A stretch of 64,000 nt of DNA from Scatophagus argus. Taxonomy: Eukaryota > Chordata > Actinopteri > Scatophagidae. The stretch is taken from NCBI RefSeq assembly GCF_020382885.2, contig NC_058501.1, positions 17,232,001 to 17,296,000 of the forward strand, in the 5' to 3' direction. This document shows, one piece after another, positions 1 to 16,330 of this stretch (its first letter is position 1; the number at the start of each line of letters is the position of its first letter). The translations under genes were made by a program, and so were the position numbers. The notes beneath the pieces were generated by a model. The model made no database searches. It had not been told where the DNA came from and saw only the letters and a program-made list of their open reading frames with translations.

Positions 1-273
1 GTGTCAGTAACAGTAAACCAATTATCTTTATGGCTTTGGTTTGCCGGTCAGATTAAATAAGACATTTGATTTTTAATCACCTTGGGGAACAAAAAAATTT
101 TGAAGGGCTTTTATCACTATTTTCTTAGATTTTATACACCTCGACAATCAATAAAGAAAATAATCCTGACCCTGCATGTCTGTCAAACAAATCCTGCAAA
201 CCAGCACATTTAATAACAAAGGTCAAGGTCATATTTTCCTCAAGTGGTAAAAAAAAATTATTCGAAAACTGAC

Positions 274-834
<561 letters not shown>

Positions 835-3442
835 CTACAGGGATAAAGAGAAAACAGGAACCATCAAAAGAATGTCAAAAAGTGCAGCATTTCACTCATT
901 TAGGCTAAATGTTATCTCCATGAGGATAATGGCCATATGGTATGGCTCCCCATACAACCACATGAAGAACAGCTGTGGATACATCAACAGATCGGTCAAT
1001 ATTACGAGTAACAGGCCATTTTGAGAAATACAGTTACTAGTTGGTTCCTGAATTACTTACATTAGCTCTAACTTTAACAGCTGCGACATTATGATGCTGC
1101 TCAACAGTGATGCATCAATGATCGCAATCCACTTCATGCAACAAACCGCTGTGAAAGGGGGCAGCTCCGATGCACAATGAGTACTTTTACTCCACAAAAA
1201 TACACATATGAGGCAACCCTGCAATATCTGAAGTAGTCAAACTCAGCCAGGTACGACATCAGATTGCTTCTTCACAGATCACAGTTGATGATCAATAAGT
1301 ATAACAGAAAAAATATAACACCACAGTTTGTTTTACCTTAAGTATGTTGTGCCTATAATACTAAAGTAACGATCATGTGAAAAAAGATGAGATAGAAAAA
1401 TCTTTGTGATCTTGTGAAGTGCTTTTTCATATTCGGGAGTGCCGGAAAGACCAACAAACTGTACCAATATTTATAAAAACGGACATACAGAACTAGTCTC
1501 AACTGTAAAACCATGTAGTTTGTCCCTTACAGACGTGTAACCTGAGTATTAATGTTCTCGACCATTTTTTAAGCAAACAACAAAATGTTAAAATATAAGC
1601 AGAAGTGGATAGGATTGGGATGATTTCTTAGTTAGAGTTGCGGTACCCTCGTGTTATTTTAGTATTCCCATTTTGTGGTGCTTAGCGTGCTAAGTAACTT
1701 GGGCTTCACTAAGTCAGGTAAAGCGCGACGGAAGAAATAAGATTAATCTTCACATTAGTCACTCTATGCTTGTTATTACATGTGCATGCCAAACATTATT
1801 GATGACAGTGAATCGCTTCCGCATAGGCTACATACCAGAACTGCGAAAGAAAAAACGACGGCCTATTAGCCCAATGTAGCTAATTTAGAAGCGGATACTG
1901 CTCAACACTTCCGCTAAATAAGCAGTTCATCGGACAAAATGAGGGCTGAGAAGTCCTAAAACTTTAAACATAAATTGAGTCGCAATAATCAACCTAAAAC
2001 GAGAAGTTAAAGCTGAGTCTGACTGTAGTTGTACTTATTAAATGTTTGTAATACCTCAGAATGATCAAGTTAGAAAATCTGTCAAGTGTCACACTATTAC
2101 TCCAGTTGGCTTACTTACTAAACTTGTCGTTAAACTTCAGCTTTTTAAACACAAACACAAGAAAATAATGGCACAACCAGCGGTGATAACTTGCAATTCT
2201 GACAACTTCATTAGTCTTGGTGTTGTTGGCTAACACTAAATTAATCCTGATGGCTAGGAAACTTTAACACACCGCGAATTATTTTTAAAAAATAAATAAA
2301 CAAAAATTCCCTCTAGGTACAAACTTAATACTGTTCGGGAGACTCTGCTACGTGTGTCCCACAAAATACCGAACTATAATTAATATTTTCAGACTGTTTT
2401 CCTAACTCTACTTACGGTTTTTCTTCAGACAGGTTAGGCGTTGGTTACATCCGGGTTTGAGGGTCGAATTACTTTTAACGCAGCCGCAGACCAGATGAGC
2501 CGCAGTCACAGCTGTAGAATAGAAACATCGCCCCCTGCTGGACAGAGACTTTTAGGCCTACAAAAAAGTATCAAAGTAAGAGTACTCAACTACTCATACG
2601 GAAAGAGGGTGAGTTTCTACGAGACACCGTGCACCAAAACAACTAGAGATATCATACAACAAAGCAAAACATACCATCACCCTCATGCATTGTTATCTCT
2701 CATTCACTAGGAAAGGTATACGAACAATTCTAAGAACAATTAAAGTATATATAGTGTATATGCATAATACTGTAACAAACATCATGAATTAGCGCATTGA
2801 CTCTTGTGTCTCGGGTTAGACCGATGATCATCATTCATACAGTCTTCAATTCTTATTGTACTGTTATGCACTCCAACCTAATAGTACCACAAATCTATAT
2901 AGAGACAGTGTTCTGTCTTACCTATATATTAGCTATGTGTTTAAATTTACCTTGAATTTTTTGTGTCTGTGTCTGTATTTACACTGTGAATAGCTAATAA
3001 AAACCGGAGTAAAATCCGTTGTGTTTGTCATCCTACTTGGCTAATGAGATTAATTCAGAGAATGTCGTCCTCTGAAGGCCCATACAGCATTACTGAACAA
3101 ACACTTTATTTTGAAAAATAAAGAAACCGGAAGTGGTTGTTGTTAGCTCTAGTTTTAACTTTATAATTGTGTTGCTTCTCTTTGTCACAGAACCGACTTC
3201 CGTTTTTATGTTTGGTCTGGGTTTCTGGAATTTGCCAGATTGTGAGGCTGAGAAATTTGTCACTTAAATAAACAGGAGCAATAAATAGTAGCATTTATTA
3301 TCTCAGCGGCGGAGCTAGCAAAGGGTCATCCCTTTCAGCCTGACTAGAGTTTGAATCCCTCAGCCTATTTCATCCTTGAAGAACATAGCTGTTTTATCTG
3401 GCTAGCTGGCTAGCATCAGCCAGCTGAGTTAAATCACCTAGC
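835..3442. other. Divergent spacer between cdc42 and mlf2
   Basis: No coding exon was found here. The spacer must hold the 5' UTR exon(s) and promoter of cdc42 (reading left) and the promoter and 5' UTR of mlf2 (reading right). The most GC-rich part is around 2430-2560, and a second candidate lies just before 3443. I could not fix a transcription start for either gene. Short reading frames here have no recognisable domain. Confidence 0.5.
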
Positions 3443-6400
3443 ATGTTTCGGTTCTTGAATGACGTCGATGACGACCCCTTCCTGATGTAAGTATTGACAT
3501 TTAATTTAATTTTCATTAGACAATGTTATCACTCTGTTTTGCAGGAGATGGGAAGTCTACAGATTGGCTTAGTCGTTTAAAAAAAAATAAAAAAATTCAC
3601 TGCGCCTTAAGCAGGTAGGCTACCTAGTCAGCTGTGGGGGCCTACAGTGGTCCACCATATTGGATAGACAAAAACAAAAAGAAAAGCTGTCAAAGCTCAA
3701 CAGGACTTCGTTCATCAGTCAGTAGCTAAAATATCCATTTAGCATTACTTCCCGTTGTTTCCCAAATACCTTGTGAGATTGATATTTAGCTAACTGATGG
3801 CAGGTACCAGTTGCACCGGAACATATTTACGTAACACCTGAAGAGTATTCCCTATATGAGTAATGCACTGAAATGAAAATTACTAACCACACCACCCTTT
3901 ACTTATCAAAATGTACCGTCATGGATTTGCATACAAAAATAATTTAGAAGGCTTGCATAAATTTAGATCCATTCATAGACTTACTGCAACAATCCACACG
4001 AGCTTTCTTATGAGTTTTTGATTGTGCACATCTGCTGAACTTTTGTTGGCTTTCTTTGGGGGTCCTGTTGGCCACTAGCTTATTCACCACCTGTCACACC
4101 ATTAGCAACCGAGCTCTTCATTCATGACAAAACAAGATGTAGAAAGTGTCAGAAATCGAGAAGTCTATGGAGGCATAGTTATTTTTGTAACTGATTAATC
4201 TACCTATACTCAAATCTCTCTCCCTTCTTGGTTATGTTTTTATCTGACAGCCAGAACTCAAAGATCTTAAGTTTAAGATAAGATGTTGTTTTATTAGTCC
4301 TGCAGTGGGGAAATTTCCATTGTTACAGCAGCACAAGGATAGCAAATATAGATACAGATAAATAGAATAGAAATATGTCATACAAAAACACAAACAGCAT
4401 TTACAGTATTCCACAATTATTAACATTATTAGTAGTAAAAAGTTATTGTATTGCACTTCAGAGATGGGGGATTGTTGTGCAATGATTTGATGCTTTCCTA
4501 TCATGACATAGAAAAGCATCAAATCCACATATTTGAGAATGTGGAAACCACAAAAAAACAATTACTAATTAATAGTTGTCGATTAATTTTTTTTGTTGAT
4601 TGTCTTATGAAATAATAGACTAATCTCTATGTCTGTAAAGACTCTTTAGGGCTCCTTCTGTCCTCTTGAAAACAAAACAAAAATTGATTTGCATTTAACA
4701 GTTGGTTAGTGAATGGTCAGAAAAGGACCAGTTTTGATCATTTGTTAATTGTGGAAGTTATATGTGAATAAGTCCAGATAGAGAAAGTAAAAACTAAATA
4801 ATAAGACATACTGTAAATAAAGCTAAAATAATGTAAAACAAAAATTATACAAGATCAACTTAAGTGAAAATTACAGGGAGAAAGTGACAGTGGGATGATG
4901 TGATTAGTAGCAGCACAGTCAGTCAGTCTAGTATATGTACCCTAACGACTAACATGAAATACGATTAAGTAGTGATATGCAGTGTTTTCCCACAATAATA
5001 TAGAAGTATATGTATAATTAGTGACAATCCTTTCATTTCTGGGATCGTTAGATCTTGGAAACTGGGTTCTTGAAGAGAAGAGGTTCAGATAAACTTTTTA
5101 CAAATGATATGTTGGCTGAAGTCTGGTGTTTTGGATCAGATTCTAAAGTGATACTTGTTTCTATACAAAACTAATGACGGTTTTCAGTGCGCCAAAGTTA
5201 TTGAACCTTCGTACTACAGATACATTTCACTCTTGAGTTTTAATCTGTTAGCTTGTTAAATGTAAGAACAGGATTTCACCCCTGCATTATGTTCAACTTG
5301 TAACCTCACACTGCATGTGAATTTCATTGCCGGCTACACCCAGTCATTTCACTCATAACAAGTCAAAACATTTTCAATGTAATGTCTGAATTCTTCTAGG
5401 GATCCATTTGCAGCTCACAGGCAGCAGATGAGGGCTATGTTTGGATCATTTGGCATGGATCCCTTTGCCCTAACCCCCCAGATGCAGCCACACCGTGCAC
5501 CACGCAGACAGGTAACATCGCATTAAGTTGATCGGTTGTATTCGTGTGGTTTACGTATTTCATGTCCACATTAGTTAATCTATTGTATTTTTGATGTTTT
5601 TGAGTTTAATGTTTACACTTTCTTTCAGGCTGGTCCACTGGCCCCCTTTGGCATGATGGGAATGGTGAGTAGCAGCTTCTACGACCTTCTTAAATACCTG
5701 CACAAGTAGAATGTATATGTTTTAAAGTGTCTTTTAATAGTACGCATTACACATGTAATATCAAATGACTCAAAAATGGTCATCAAAATGAATAACAAAG
5801 CTTCAGGTGTAAAGTGCAGTACTCTGTGAAACACAGTCAACAGGTGTCCTGACTCGATTAAATGAACCAGGATTGCAATTTAAAAAAAGGTTTACATATC
5901 GTCTGAATTAGGTTTCAAAATAGGACTTGTTTGTCAGAGATTGCATAGATCCTTTGTCGTATACGGCCTAAAGTATGTGGACAATGACCTTTGAAAATAC
6001 AAGTACATATTATATACTTTAATCTGTCTTGTTTCCAGCTTTCTTATTACAAGAATTGTTTCTTTGCAACAAAAATAGTTTAATCCGTCTTTGTTCTCTG
6101 CAAGAAAGGTTGTGGGCCTCAAAGAATGACACCAGTGCTTCTGAACTGCCAATGAACAGTGCTGTTTCAGAGTTGTACCAGTGTGTTTATACTTGTTGTT
6201 TCTTTTAACAAGACTTTAAAAACTCCCCTTTAACTTATTTCTGCAGGGTGGAGGATTCATGGATATGTTTGGAATGATGGGAGAACTAATGGGAAACATG
6301 GTGAGTAGTTATGTCAGCCAATTTCAAATTAGCAGAAAGTAATTCCCCTCATCAATGAAAGCTTGTGTCTGAGCATTATTTATTTGATCTTCTGTGTGTT

Positions 6401-7357
6401 TTTTATTATTTTCTCCTTTTTAGGAAAGAATGTCCAGTTCACCAAACTGTCAGACATTTTCCTCTTCAACAGTGATCTCATACTCCTCTTCAGACTCTGG
6501 GACTCCAGTTTATCAGGAGACCAGTGAAATGAGAACAGGCCCTGGAGGGGTGAGACTACCTCACATTTGTTGAAATGATTGCAGTACATGATTAATTTCC
6601 CAAGCCTGACCGGACATACAGCCTTCATGCTTTGTTTGTCCAAGCATGTCTGTGGCCTTCTGGCCTCATTAACAACTGAAATCACTAGTAACTGTAGTGA
6701 CAATAAATAGATCATTTTCAGTGTAAATATCATAGTTGTCATACAAACATTTCAGTCTGAGTTCATCCATAGCGCTGAGAATCCTGCTTGTTTTAGTAAA
6801 CTGATCTGCTGTCACATCTCACCTCAGATCCGTGAGACACGGCAGTCCATTAGGGACCGTGAGAGCGGCCTTGAGCGCCTCTCCATTGGCCACCACATCG
6901 GGGAGCGTGCACACATAATGGAGCGTTCAAGAAATCGCCGTACTGGAGATCGTGAGGAACGACAAGATTTCATCAACCTTGATGAGAGTGAGTCACTTGG
7001 CCAGAAAGCTAAAGATTCTTTATGATGGGGGTGGGGGGATTCAGTTTAATTTATCTAGGCTGAGTAAAGTAATGTTATTTAATTACCTAGAAGTTAATAC
7101 TCCTCCAGTGATATTAGTTATGTACCTGCCCGTCATTGCCACTAGGTGACGCTGCAGCATTTGATGAGGAGTGGAGGAGGGAGGCAGGAAGATATGTTTC
7201 CCCGAATGCCCGGTCACTAGACTACGGCCGAGATCGACGGGCGGGAGGCCAGCAGCTGGCCTTAACTGCTCCTCCCAGCTCAACGCCCCCACCAGGCCAT
7301 CGGCACGAGTCCCCCAGACACCGTCAGCCCCACACCCGTCCACGTTACGACTGGTGA
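3443..7357 (+). CDS. mlf2: Myeloid leukemia factor 2
   Basis: Mlf-family adaptor/chaperone-associated protein found in nucleus and cytoplasm; its exact biochemical role is not settled. Seven coding exons: 3443-3486, 5400-5511, 5629-5664, 6247-6300, 6424-6549, 6828-6987 and 7146-7357, totalling 744 nt or 247 aa. All junctions are GT-AG and keep frame. The protein starts [19 protein letters not shown]. It continues with the family hallmarks [35 protein letters not shown] and [19 protein letters not shown], then [33 protein letters not shown] and FDEEWRRE, and ends in RYDW. Spacing and the end match MLF2 better than MLF1, and eno2/atn1 next door agree with human 12p13. A further intron (7361-7834) lies in the 3' UTR, three bases after the stop. 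Confidence 0.94.
4263..4500 (-). repeat. LINE-type 3' end fragment, minus orientation
   Basis: In mlf2 intron 1. Read on the minus strand, the segment ends in a block of the form ggaaatttccccactg...gactaataaaac followed by a short atctta tail. This is the common teleost LINE/retroposon 3' end that also appears at 14330-14375. The AT-rich body to about 4500 looks like the matching 3' UTR. The assignment comes from remembered teleost repeat consensus, and the left limit is approximate. Confidence 0.5.
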
Positions 7358-7973
7358 GAGGTAAGGGAGAGCACTAGGCATTTACAGCTTTGATTCTCAG
7401 GCCTTGATCAGCCAAGATTGGCGTTGACATGGCTATAATCCCTCAGTTTTGACCAATAACACGTATAATTGCTTTGGCATGTATGCCAGCAATACATATT
7501 GAGCAATAACAGTTTCTCTTTTACTATAAAATATCAATTCTTCTTCACAATAGAATATTTTTGGGTAGCTCTACCACTCTGTTTCGAAAAAAATCTAGCT
7601 ATGGGTTATGACAGCAGTCCTGCTGTGAGAATTGTTGATGCAAGCTGTCTTTAATCACCAAACTGACTCATGTTGGGTGCGTCTCACAGAACGATCTAGC
7701 AACACCTCTTTGTGTTGACAGCGATAGTTCATGTTGTGTTAAAACAGAATCCTCAGTAGTTCAGTGAAAGCTGTGACGATTCCTCCCGCTTCTCTGTCAT
7801 AATGAACACTGAACTTGCTTGACTGTCCCTGCAGGTTTCACACATGAACAGCCAGATAAAAGGAGCTGAGGCAAGATTTCCTCTATGCTGTGAACAACGC
7901 TGAAGACGGAAGTTGATTATCACGACTGCTCGTCATAAATGTTTGATATGACTGGACTGTGTCTCCATAAACA

Positions 7974-8004
7974 ACACACACACACACACACACACATACA
8001 CACA
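7974..8004. repeat. (AC)n microsatellite
   Basis: Uninterrupted AC dinucleotides with one T interruption, inside the mlf2 3' UTR exon. Confidence 0.9.
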
Positions 8005-8254
8005 ACAAAAGCCCACACACTGTAGTTACATTTACAGCTATACCCTTACACAACAGGAACACACAATGGCACCCTCGTGCAAACACATAAACACATAACT
8101 GCTCTCACTTAGATAAACCTGACATGTGTTTTTGCCCACTGCACTAAAGTGCTACAGTATGCAGTACATCTGCTGTACAGTCCATTTTATGTTTGTGAAG
8201 ACACTAGTGTGTCAGTGAGTTGAATTGTATACTGTTAACTAATTAATCTAACTA

Positions 8255-8260
8255 AATAAA
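8255..8260 (+). terminator. mlf2: Polyadenylation signal of mlf2
   Basis: Canonical AATAAA about 420 bases into the last exon. It is followed within 30-50 bases by a TG/T-rich stretch, as expected for a cleavage site near 8280. Confidence 0.6.
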
Positions 8261-8280
8261 AGTTCATTAAACATTGTTAG

Positions 8281-10076
8281 ATAATTATAAAAAGTGTCTC
8301 TGTTGTGTTTAAGAGTGCATGTCATAAGTGTGTTTTATAAAATCAAATTGGGATACGTACAGCTCGAAAGCATTTCATATACAGTATGCAGCTAAGTCTG
8401 TCGATGTAGGTTTGCTCCTTTTACTTCGTGTTTAGAGGTATTGGCTCTGTGCGGCTGAGTGCAAATCTCCAATTCTGCTGTTGTTTCCTTTGGAACGAAC
8501 AAATCGACTCTACATTATTCCTCCACTGCATGCGCTTGTATTTGTGTACTCCCTCTTCCCAGTTTCACCATGTCTGCAGGTCATGTGACATCCAGATGGA
8601 GCACACAAGTGGAGCAGCCAATGAAATCCTCTGTTTTTGACGAATCACTCCCACAACAGACTCCCTGCATGCCTCCATCTGTGCTCTCTGTATCTTTAAT
8701 TACAACCGTGACTATTTTTAAATGCACCCCCCCCCCCCAAAGAAAGCACTTCTCTTGTCACCTGTCTACCTGTCTTCTTGTCTCCTTTAATCTCCATCAT
8801 TACATCTCTAAAGTTCCCCAACAAGGCAGCTCATTTTGCGCATCTGTCTCTGCTTAGATGTACCCTCCTCATCGTTTCTTTGTTTTGATATTTTCTGCCT
8901 CCCATCCATCCACATCTAAATATACAGACATTTGTTTCCATTTTCCCAACAAAGCTTGACTTTCATGATATTCTTTGCAGGATGACAGCACTGCCTGAAT
9001 GTGGCAGGAACTACAAATTATCTTTTCATTTTAGTACTTTGCTGGGACAATATTTGCACACGTCATGAGTGCTGCTGTGGTTAGTTAGTGGATGAGCAGA
9101 TGTACACGCGGCAAGCAGTGCCAAACAAATGACAGGACTTGTTGGAGGACAGGAAGACGATGTTAAATGCAAAGGCTGAAAAAGGAGCCCACTGAGAAAT
9201 GTTACGACATATCTTGCTTTTCCTGAGACATTTTATTTTCCTGCATCAAAATAAATACGTGCAACCCTTGCTATTCTGTTCCAGCCCTCTTTTTTTCCTC
9301 TCATCTTTCCCAGTTACGTTCCCTCCCCTCCTCTCTGCGTCTTCCAATGACTCACTCTCCCCCCCTCCCCCTTGTGTGTCATATGTTTTCACCCCTTCTC
9401 CTCCCACCTCCCCGTCACTCCATCTCTCCCTCTCATTCGCCCACATTTGCTCACTTTCTCCACCAGTCTTCAAAGACGCTGCAGGTAACGTTCAAAAAGA
9501 TTGATCTATTTCTTCATTTTTTCCGTTCTTCTAAGCCTCCTCCATTCTCCTCCTCCTCCTCCCCCCTCATCTCCTCCTGCTCTGTGTTTTCTCTCCATCT
9601 CATCTCTCCATTGGTCCATGGTCATATTTACTGGCTGAAACAGCACAGAAAATTGAAGTGGCTTGCGATCTGGAACAGGTTGACAGTAGATCCATAAATA
9701 GGTATGCATTATTAGGATTTGATTTATGTTTACTTCTCCGTGTATATGTGTGTGTGTGCCAGCATCTTCCTGGTGAGCATCTTTTTCACAGCTATCCATC
9801 CCTAAGGCAGCGTCACTATCATCACAATGTGTGTGCGTGTGAGGAAGAGGGGTGTGAAGACCTTGTGACTAATGTGAAATTAAGTCACCTCACCACTTCT
9901 TGTAATGAAATGTGAATTTTGACATTTGATATTTTCATACTCGCATGTCTTTCTCTGCACCGATTCCCTTGTTCACTATCATCTTTTGTTGTTTTTTTTA
10001 AGCAATGATGAGCATTGAGCTGCAATGTGCAGTATAGATGGTTAAACACAGTTGATATTTTCTTGTCTATCACAGG
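8281..10076. other. Spacer and 5' region of eno2
   Basis: No coding gene was seen. It holds a C13 tract near 8728 and a strongly pyrimidine-rich block at about 9280-9600. A candidate non-coding eno2 exon ends at 9485 (gacgctgcag followed by gtaacg). This exon is inferred only from a good donor and its position: vertebrate enolase genes carry a non-coding first exon. The acceptor used by the ATG exon is the cacag ending at 10075. Confidence 0.4.
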
Positions 10077-13709
<3,633 letters not shown>

Positions 13710-14195
13710 GTGCCAGTGCCATTAGCAGTGGCACATATGAAAGCACGTACAAATCATGTTGTGTCATTTCCCCCATGCAAACACCGTGATTAAATGATAA
13801 CAGAAAAAGTCTAAAATGCACTTAAAAACATCAACACTAAATAGTTTTCAAATAGCTAAAATGCACAGATAATACGCAGTAGCCACAGTATAGTGATCAG
13901 CCACTTCAGCAGGTGATTGACTTAATTGACCACAGCCAGTCACAGCAAAGCCTGAAGGAAAAAGATTTGTGTTTCACCTCTCAGCACACAAGCACCTCCC
14001 TTCATGCACTTGTTAGTTACTTTCTCCTCGCTGATCCTTCCGACTGTCTCCTTCTGACTAACTGCAGATGTATTTTGATCTTTTGTGCCCTGTCGCCTCC
14101 TCCTCTAACTGTTGCTCATGTTGGCTTTGACGTGAACACTCAGCAGCTAAACGCACAGTTGTATTTGTTACTTTGTCTTGTGTGAGGTTGAGCAT

Positions 14196-14201
14196 AATAA
14201 A
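14196..14201 (+). terminator. eno2: Polyadenylation signal of eno2
   Basis: AATAAA about 490 bases after the eno2 stop, followed by a TG-rich stretch (gtgtatttgttt). This implies a 3' UTR of about 13710-14225. Confidence 0.6.
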
Positions 14202-14329
14202 GAAATGGATATGTGTTAACTCGAACCAAAGTTCTCTGTGTATTTGTTTAAAAAAGGAGGTTCTGCTGTGTCGTCTCTTACTATGCTTAAAAGGTAAATA
14301 ATCTCTGGATAAAATATGAGTGAACCAAA

Positions 14330-14375
14330 ATTTCCCCACAGCGGGACTAATAAAGGTTTATCTTATCTTATTTTA
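14330..14375 (+). repeat. LINE-type 3' end with TTATC tail, plus orientation
   Basis: The segment has tttccccacagcgggactaa, then taaaggtt and tatcttatcttatttta. This is the same kind of teleost retroposon 3' end as at 4263, but on the opposite strand and with a pentamer-like tail. Only the tail is recognisable. Confidence 0.55.
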
Positions 14376-15039
14376 TACCCCCTGTACAGTGCTATCTTGA
14401 AATTAAATATTGATGTCAGTTATTTGATGTCACAAGAAAAAGTCCAACAGGAACCACACAGAAAACAAAATAAAGGCCATTCTCTGAGGAATATTATCTG
14501 TTTGGGTGATCAGTTTTCTGCATGGTCTTTTAATGGTCATAAAGGAATCCTTTAGGGATTTAGAAGAGAGCCAGCAGGATTTCAGTACAAATCCTGTAGG
14601 AACTCAGGTGGAATCATGTGGATTTTCTTCAGGTATTCAGAGGAATTTTTCCCCCCTGAAGATATAAAAAGTCATAGCATGAGAAACACAGGCGTCATTG
14701 ATGATGGCTGCATTCCATTTAGGTGTCTCAGTCCACTTATCCTTCTTCACTTGCATCGTTAACGTACTGAGGTATTATTGTTATCATTATTATTATTATA
14801 CAGCTGCAAAGATGCCAGTAGTCTACAGATGAGTAACGTGAGCAATAGAGGAAATGCAATATTTTGAAATACTTTATTCTAAGACTGCAAATTTCCACAT
14901 GCACTATTTTTGGCATTCAATGCTTCAGCTGTAAGACAAAAGAAGTACGTCATAAATTAAATGTATATTTAAAAAAAATATTGATGACATTTGAATTCGT
15001 TAGATCAGGTTTGGAATTTATGTAATATATTGTGACTCT

Positions 15040-15272
15040 GCAGCAGCGCTTGACCCTGCCCTGCTAACAACACGCCAGCTGCACGCGCTGGTCGTTACGC
15101 AAACTGAGCAGCAGAGGGAGCGCGAGCGCGACGAGGGCTCCGTTACTGTCGTGCCGGGCTGCTTGTGATGAAGGAAGACTGGAGCCGCGCGTGCGCACCG
15201 GGTACAGTCTCCGGCCGGGTTTCCATGGTTACCACACAATAGGAGACGGGACAGGGGGCTGCGTGAGGGGGG

Positions 15273-15310
<38 letters not shown>

Positions 15311-16330
15311 CAGCAGCGGAGCGGAGGGGAGGGGAGGAGGTCTGCAGAGCCGCTTGAGTGGACACACCGCTGCAAGCTTTTCCCAGACAGACAGACAGGG
15401 AGCTGCTGGACAGACACACAACACAACAGAGGATTTAATCGTCTGTTTGTTAATTGCTTAAATATACCAAACGAGTTTGGAGGGGTGGTTCTTTAAGTCG
15501 CTGACACTGTCATTAAAACGCTCAGACAATTAGCTGGATGTGTTTTCTCTTTTGTCCACCTTTCCGGCTTGTTTGGAGTTGAATCAAGTGAGGCCTTTAA
15601 GAACAAAGACCTATAGGACATTTCTCCTCTCTGTGGCTCATCGCGAAATGAAGCCACATAGCGACTCATTCAGTCTGAAGCAGAGCCTCTCCATACAGTA
15701 AAGGTGACTCTGGAGGGACTCGGCAACAGAGACAAGGGGGAGAGAGAGAGAGAGAGAGAGACCCTCCCTCTTGATCCCCTCCCTCTTCAGAGTTTTGGCC
15801 CTCTCCCTGCGCCTCTCTTCCTCCTTCTCCCTGCCTCACTACTCCCCCCCCTCCCTCCTCTCCTCATGCAAATCACGCCCTCTCCTCTCTCCCTTTCTCT
15901 CACCCGAGGTGCATCCCTCTCTCTGGCTCACCCCTCCGCTAAAAATTGTGACTGTAAAACCGGAGAGGAGTGTAAAAAAAAAAAAAAGTGCAAGTCGTCC
16001 TAGAGGAAGAGGGGGAGTAGGTAGGGTGGGAGAGGGAGGGGGGGCAAAAAAAGAAAAAGGGGGCGAAAGGGGGTGGGGAAGAGGCGAGGGTACGCATCAA
16101 TTTGTAGTCTTCAGTTGGCACCCCTGTTTTTCTCTGCAACGAATAGAAAGAGATTTCTTCTGCATTATTGTTATTACTGGAGCCCGTTGCAATATGAGCC
16201 AGCACAAGCCCATGTTGACAGACGCCTGGGCTCTGAGGTGTGCGTGTCAGCGTGCAACATAAAACGACAAAACAGAGAGAGAAAGGAAAAGCAGAGTGAG
16301 AGTGAGAGCACGCATCGCTGGATATTATAG
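15040..16330 (+). promoter_or_regulatory. atn1: Probable promoter and first non-coding exon region of atn1
   Basis: A GC-richer, CpG-containing block (about 15040-15240) breaks the AT-rich surroundings. It is followed by purine and pyrimidine tracts and a good donor (attatag then gtaagg) at 16331. The next supported atn1 exon starts near 18192, so this block is the best candidate for the promoter and 5' UTR exon. No TATA box was identified, and the transcription start is inferred from composition only. Confidence 0.4.
15277..15308. repeat. (GA)n microsatellite
   Basis: About 15 uninterrupted GA units after a run of G, in the putative atn1 5' region. A shorter (GA)n lies at about 15739-15761 and a CT-rich block at 15763-15910. 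Confidence 0.9.

Larger units (their letters stand above)
7358..8280 (+). other. mlf2: mlf2 3' UTR with an intron
   Basis: After the stop codon a GTAAGG donor follows at 7361, and a matching ccctgcag acceptor ends at 7834. The last exon is therefore non-coding, from 7835 to about 8280. The stop lies only a few bases before the junction, so it should not trigger nonsense-mediated decay. An (AC)n run sits at about 7974-8004. Confidence 0.6.

Noticed and set aside
15277-16060. Arg-Glu and Ser-Leu dipeptide frames in the GA/CT tracts as proteins
   Set aside because: Pure microsatellite translation on either strand, with no conserved flank.
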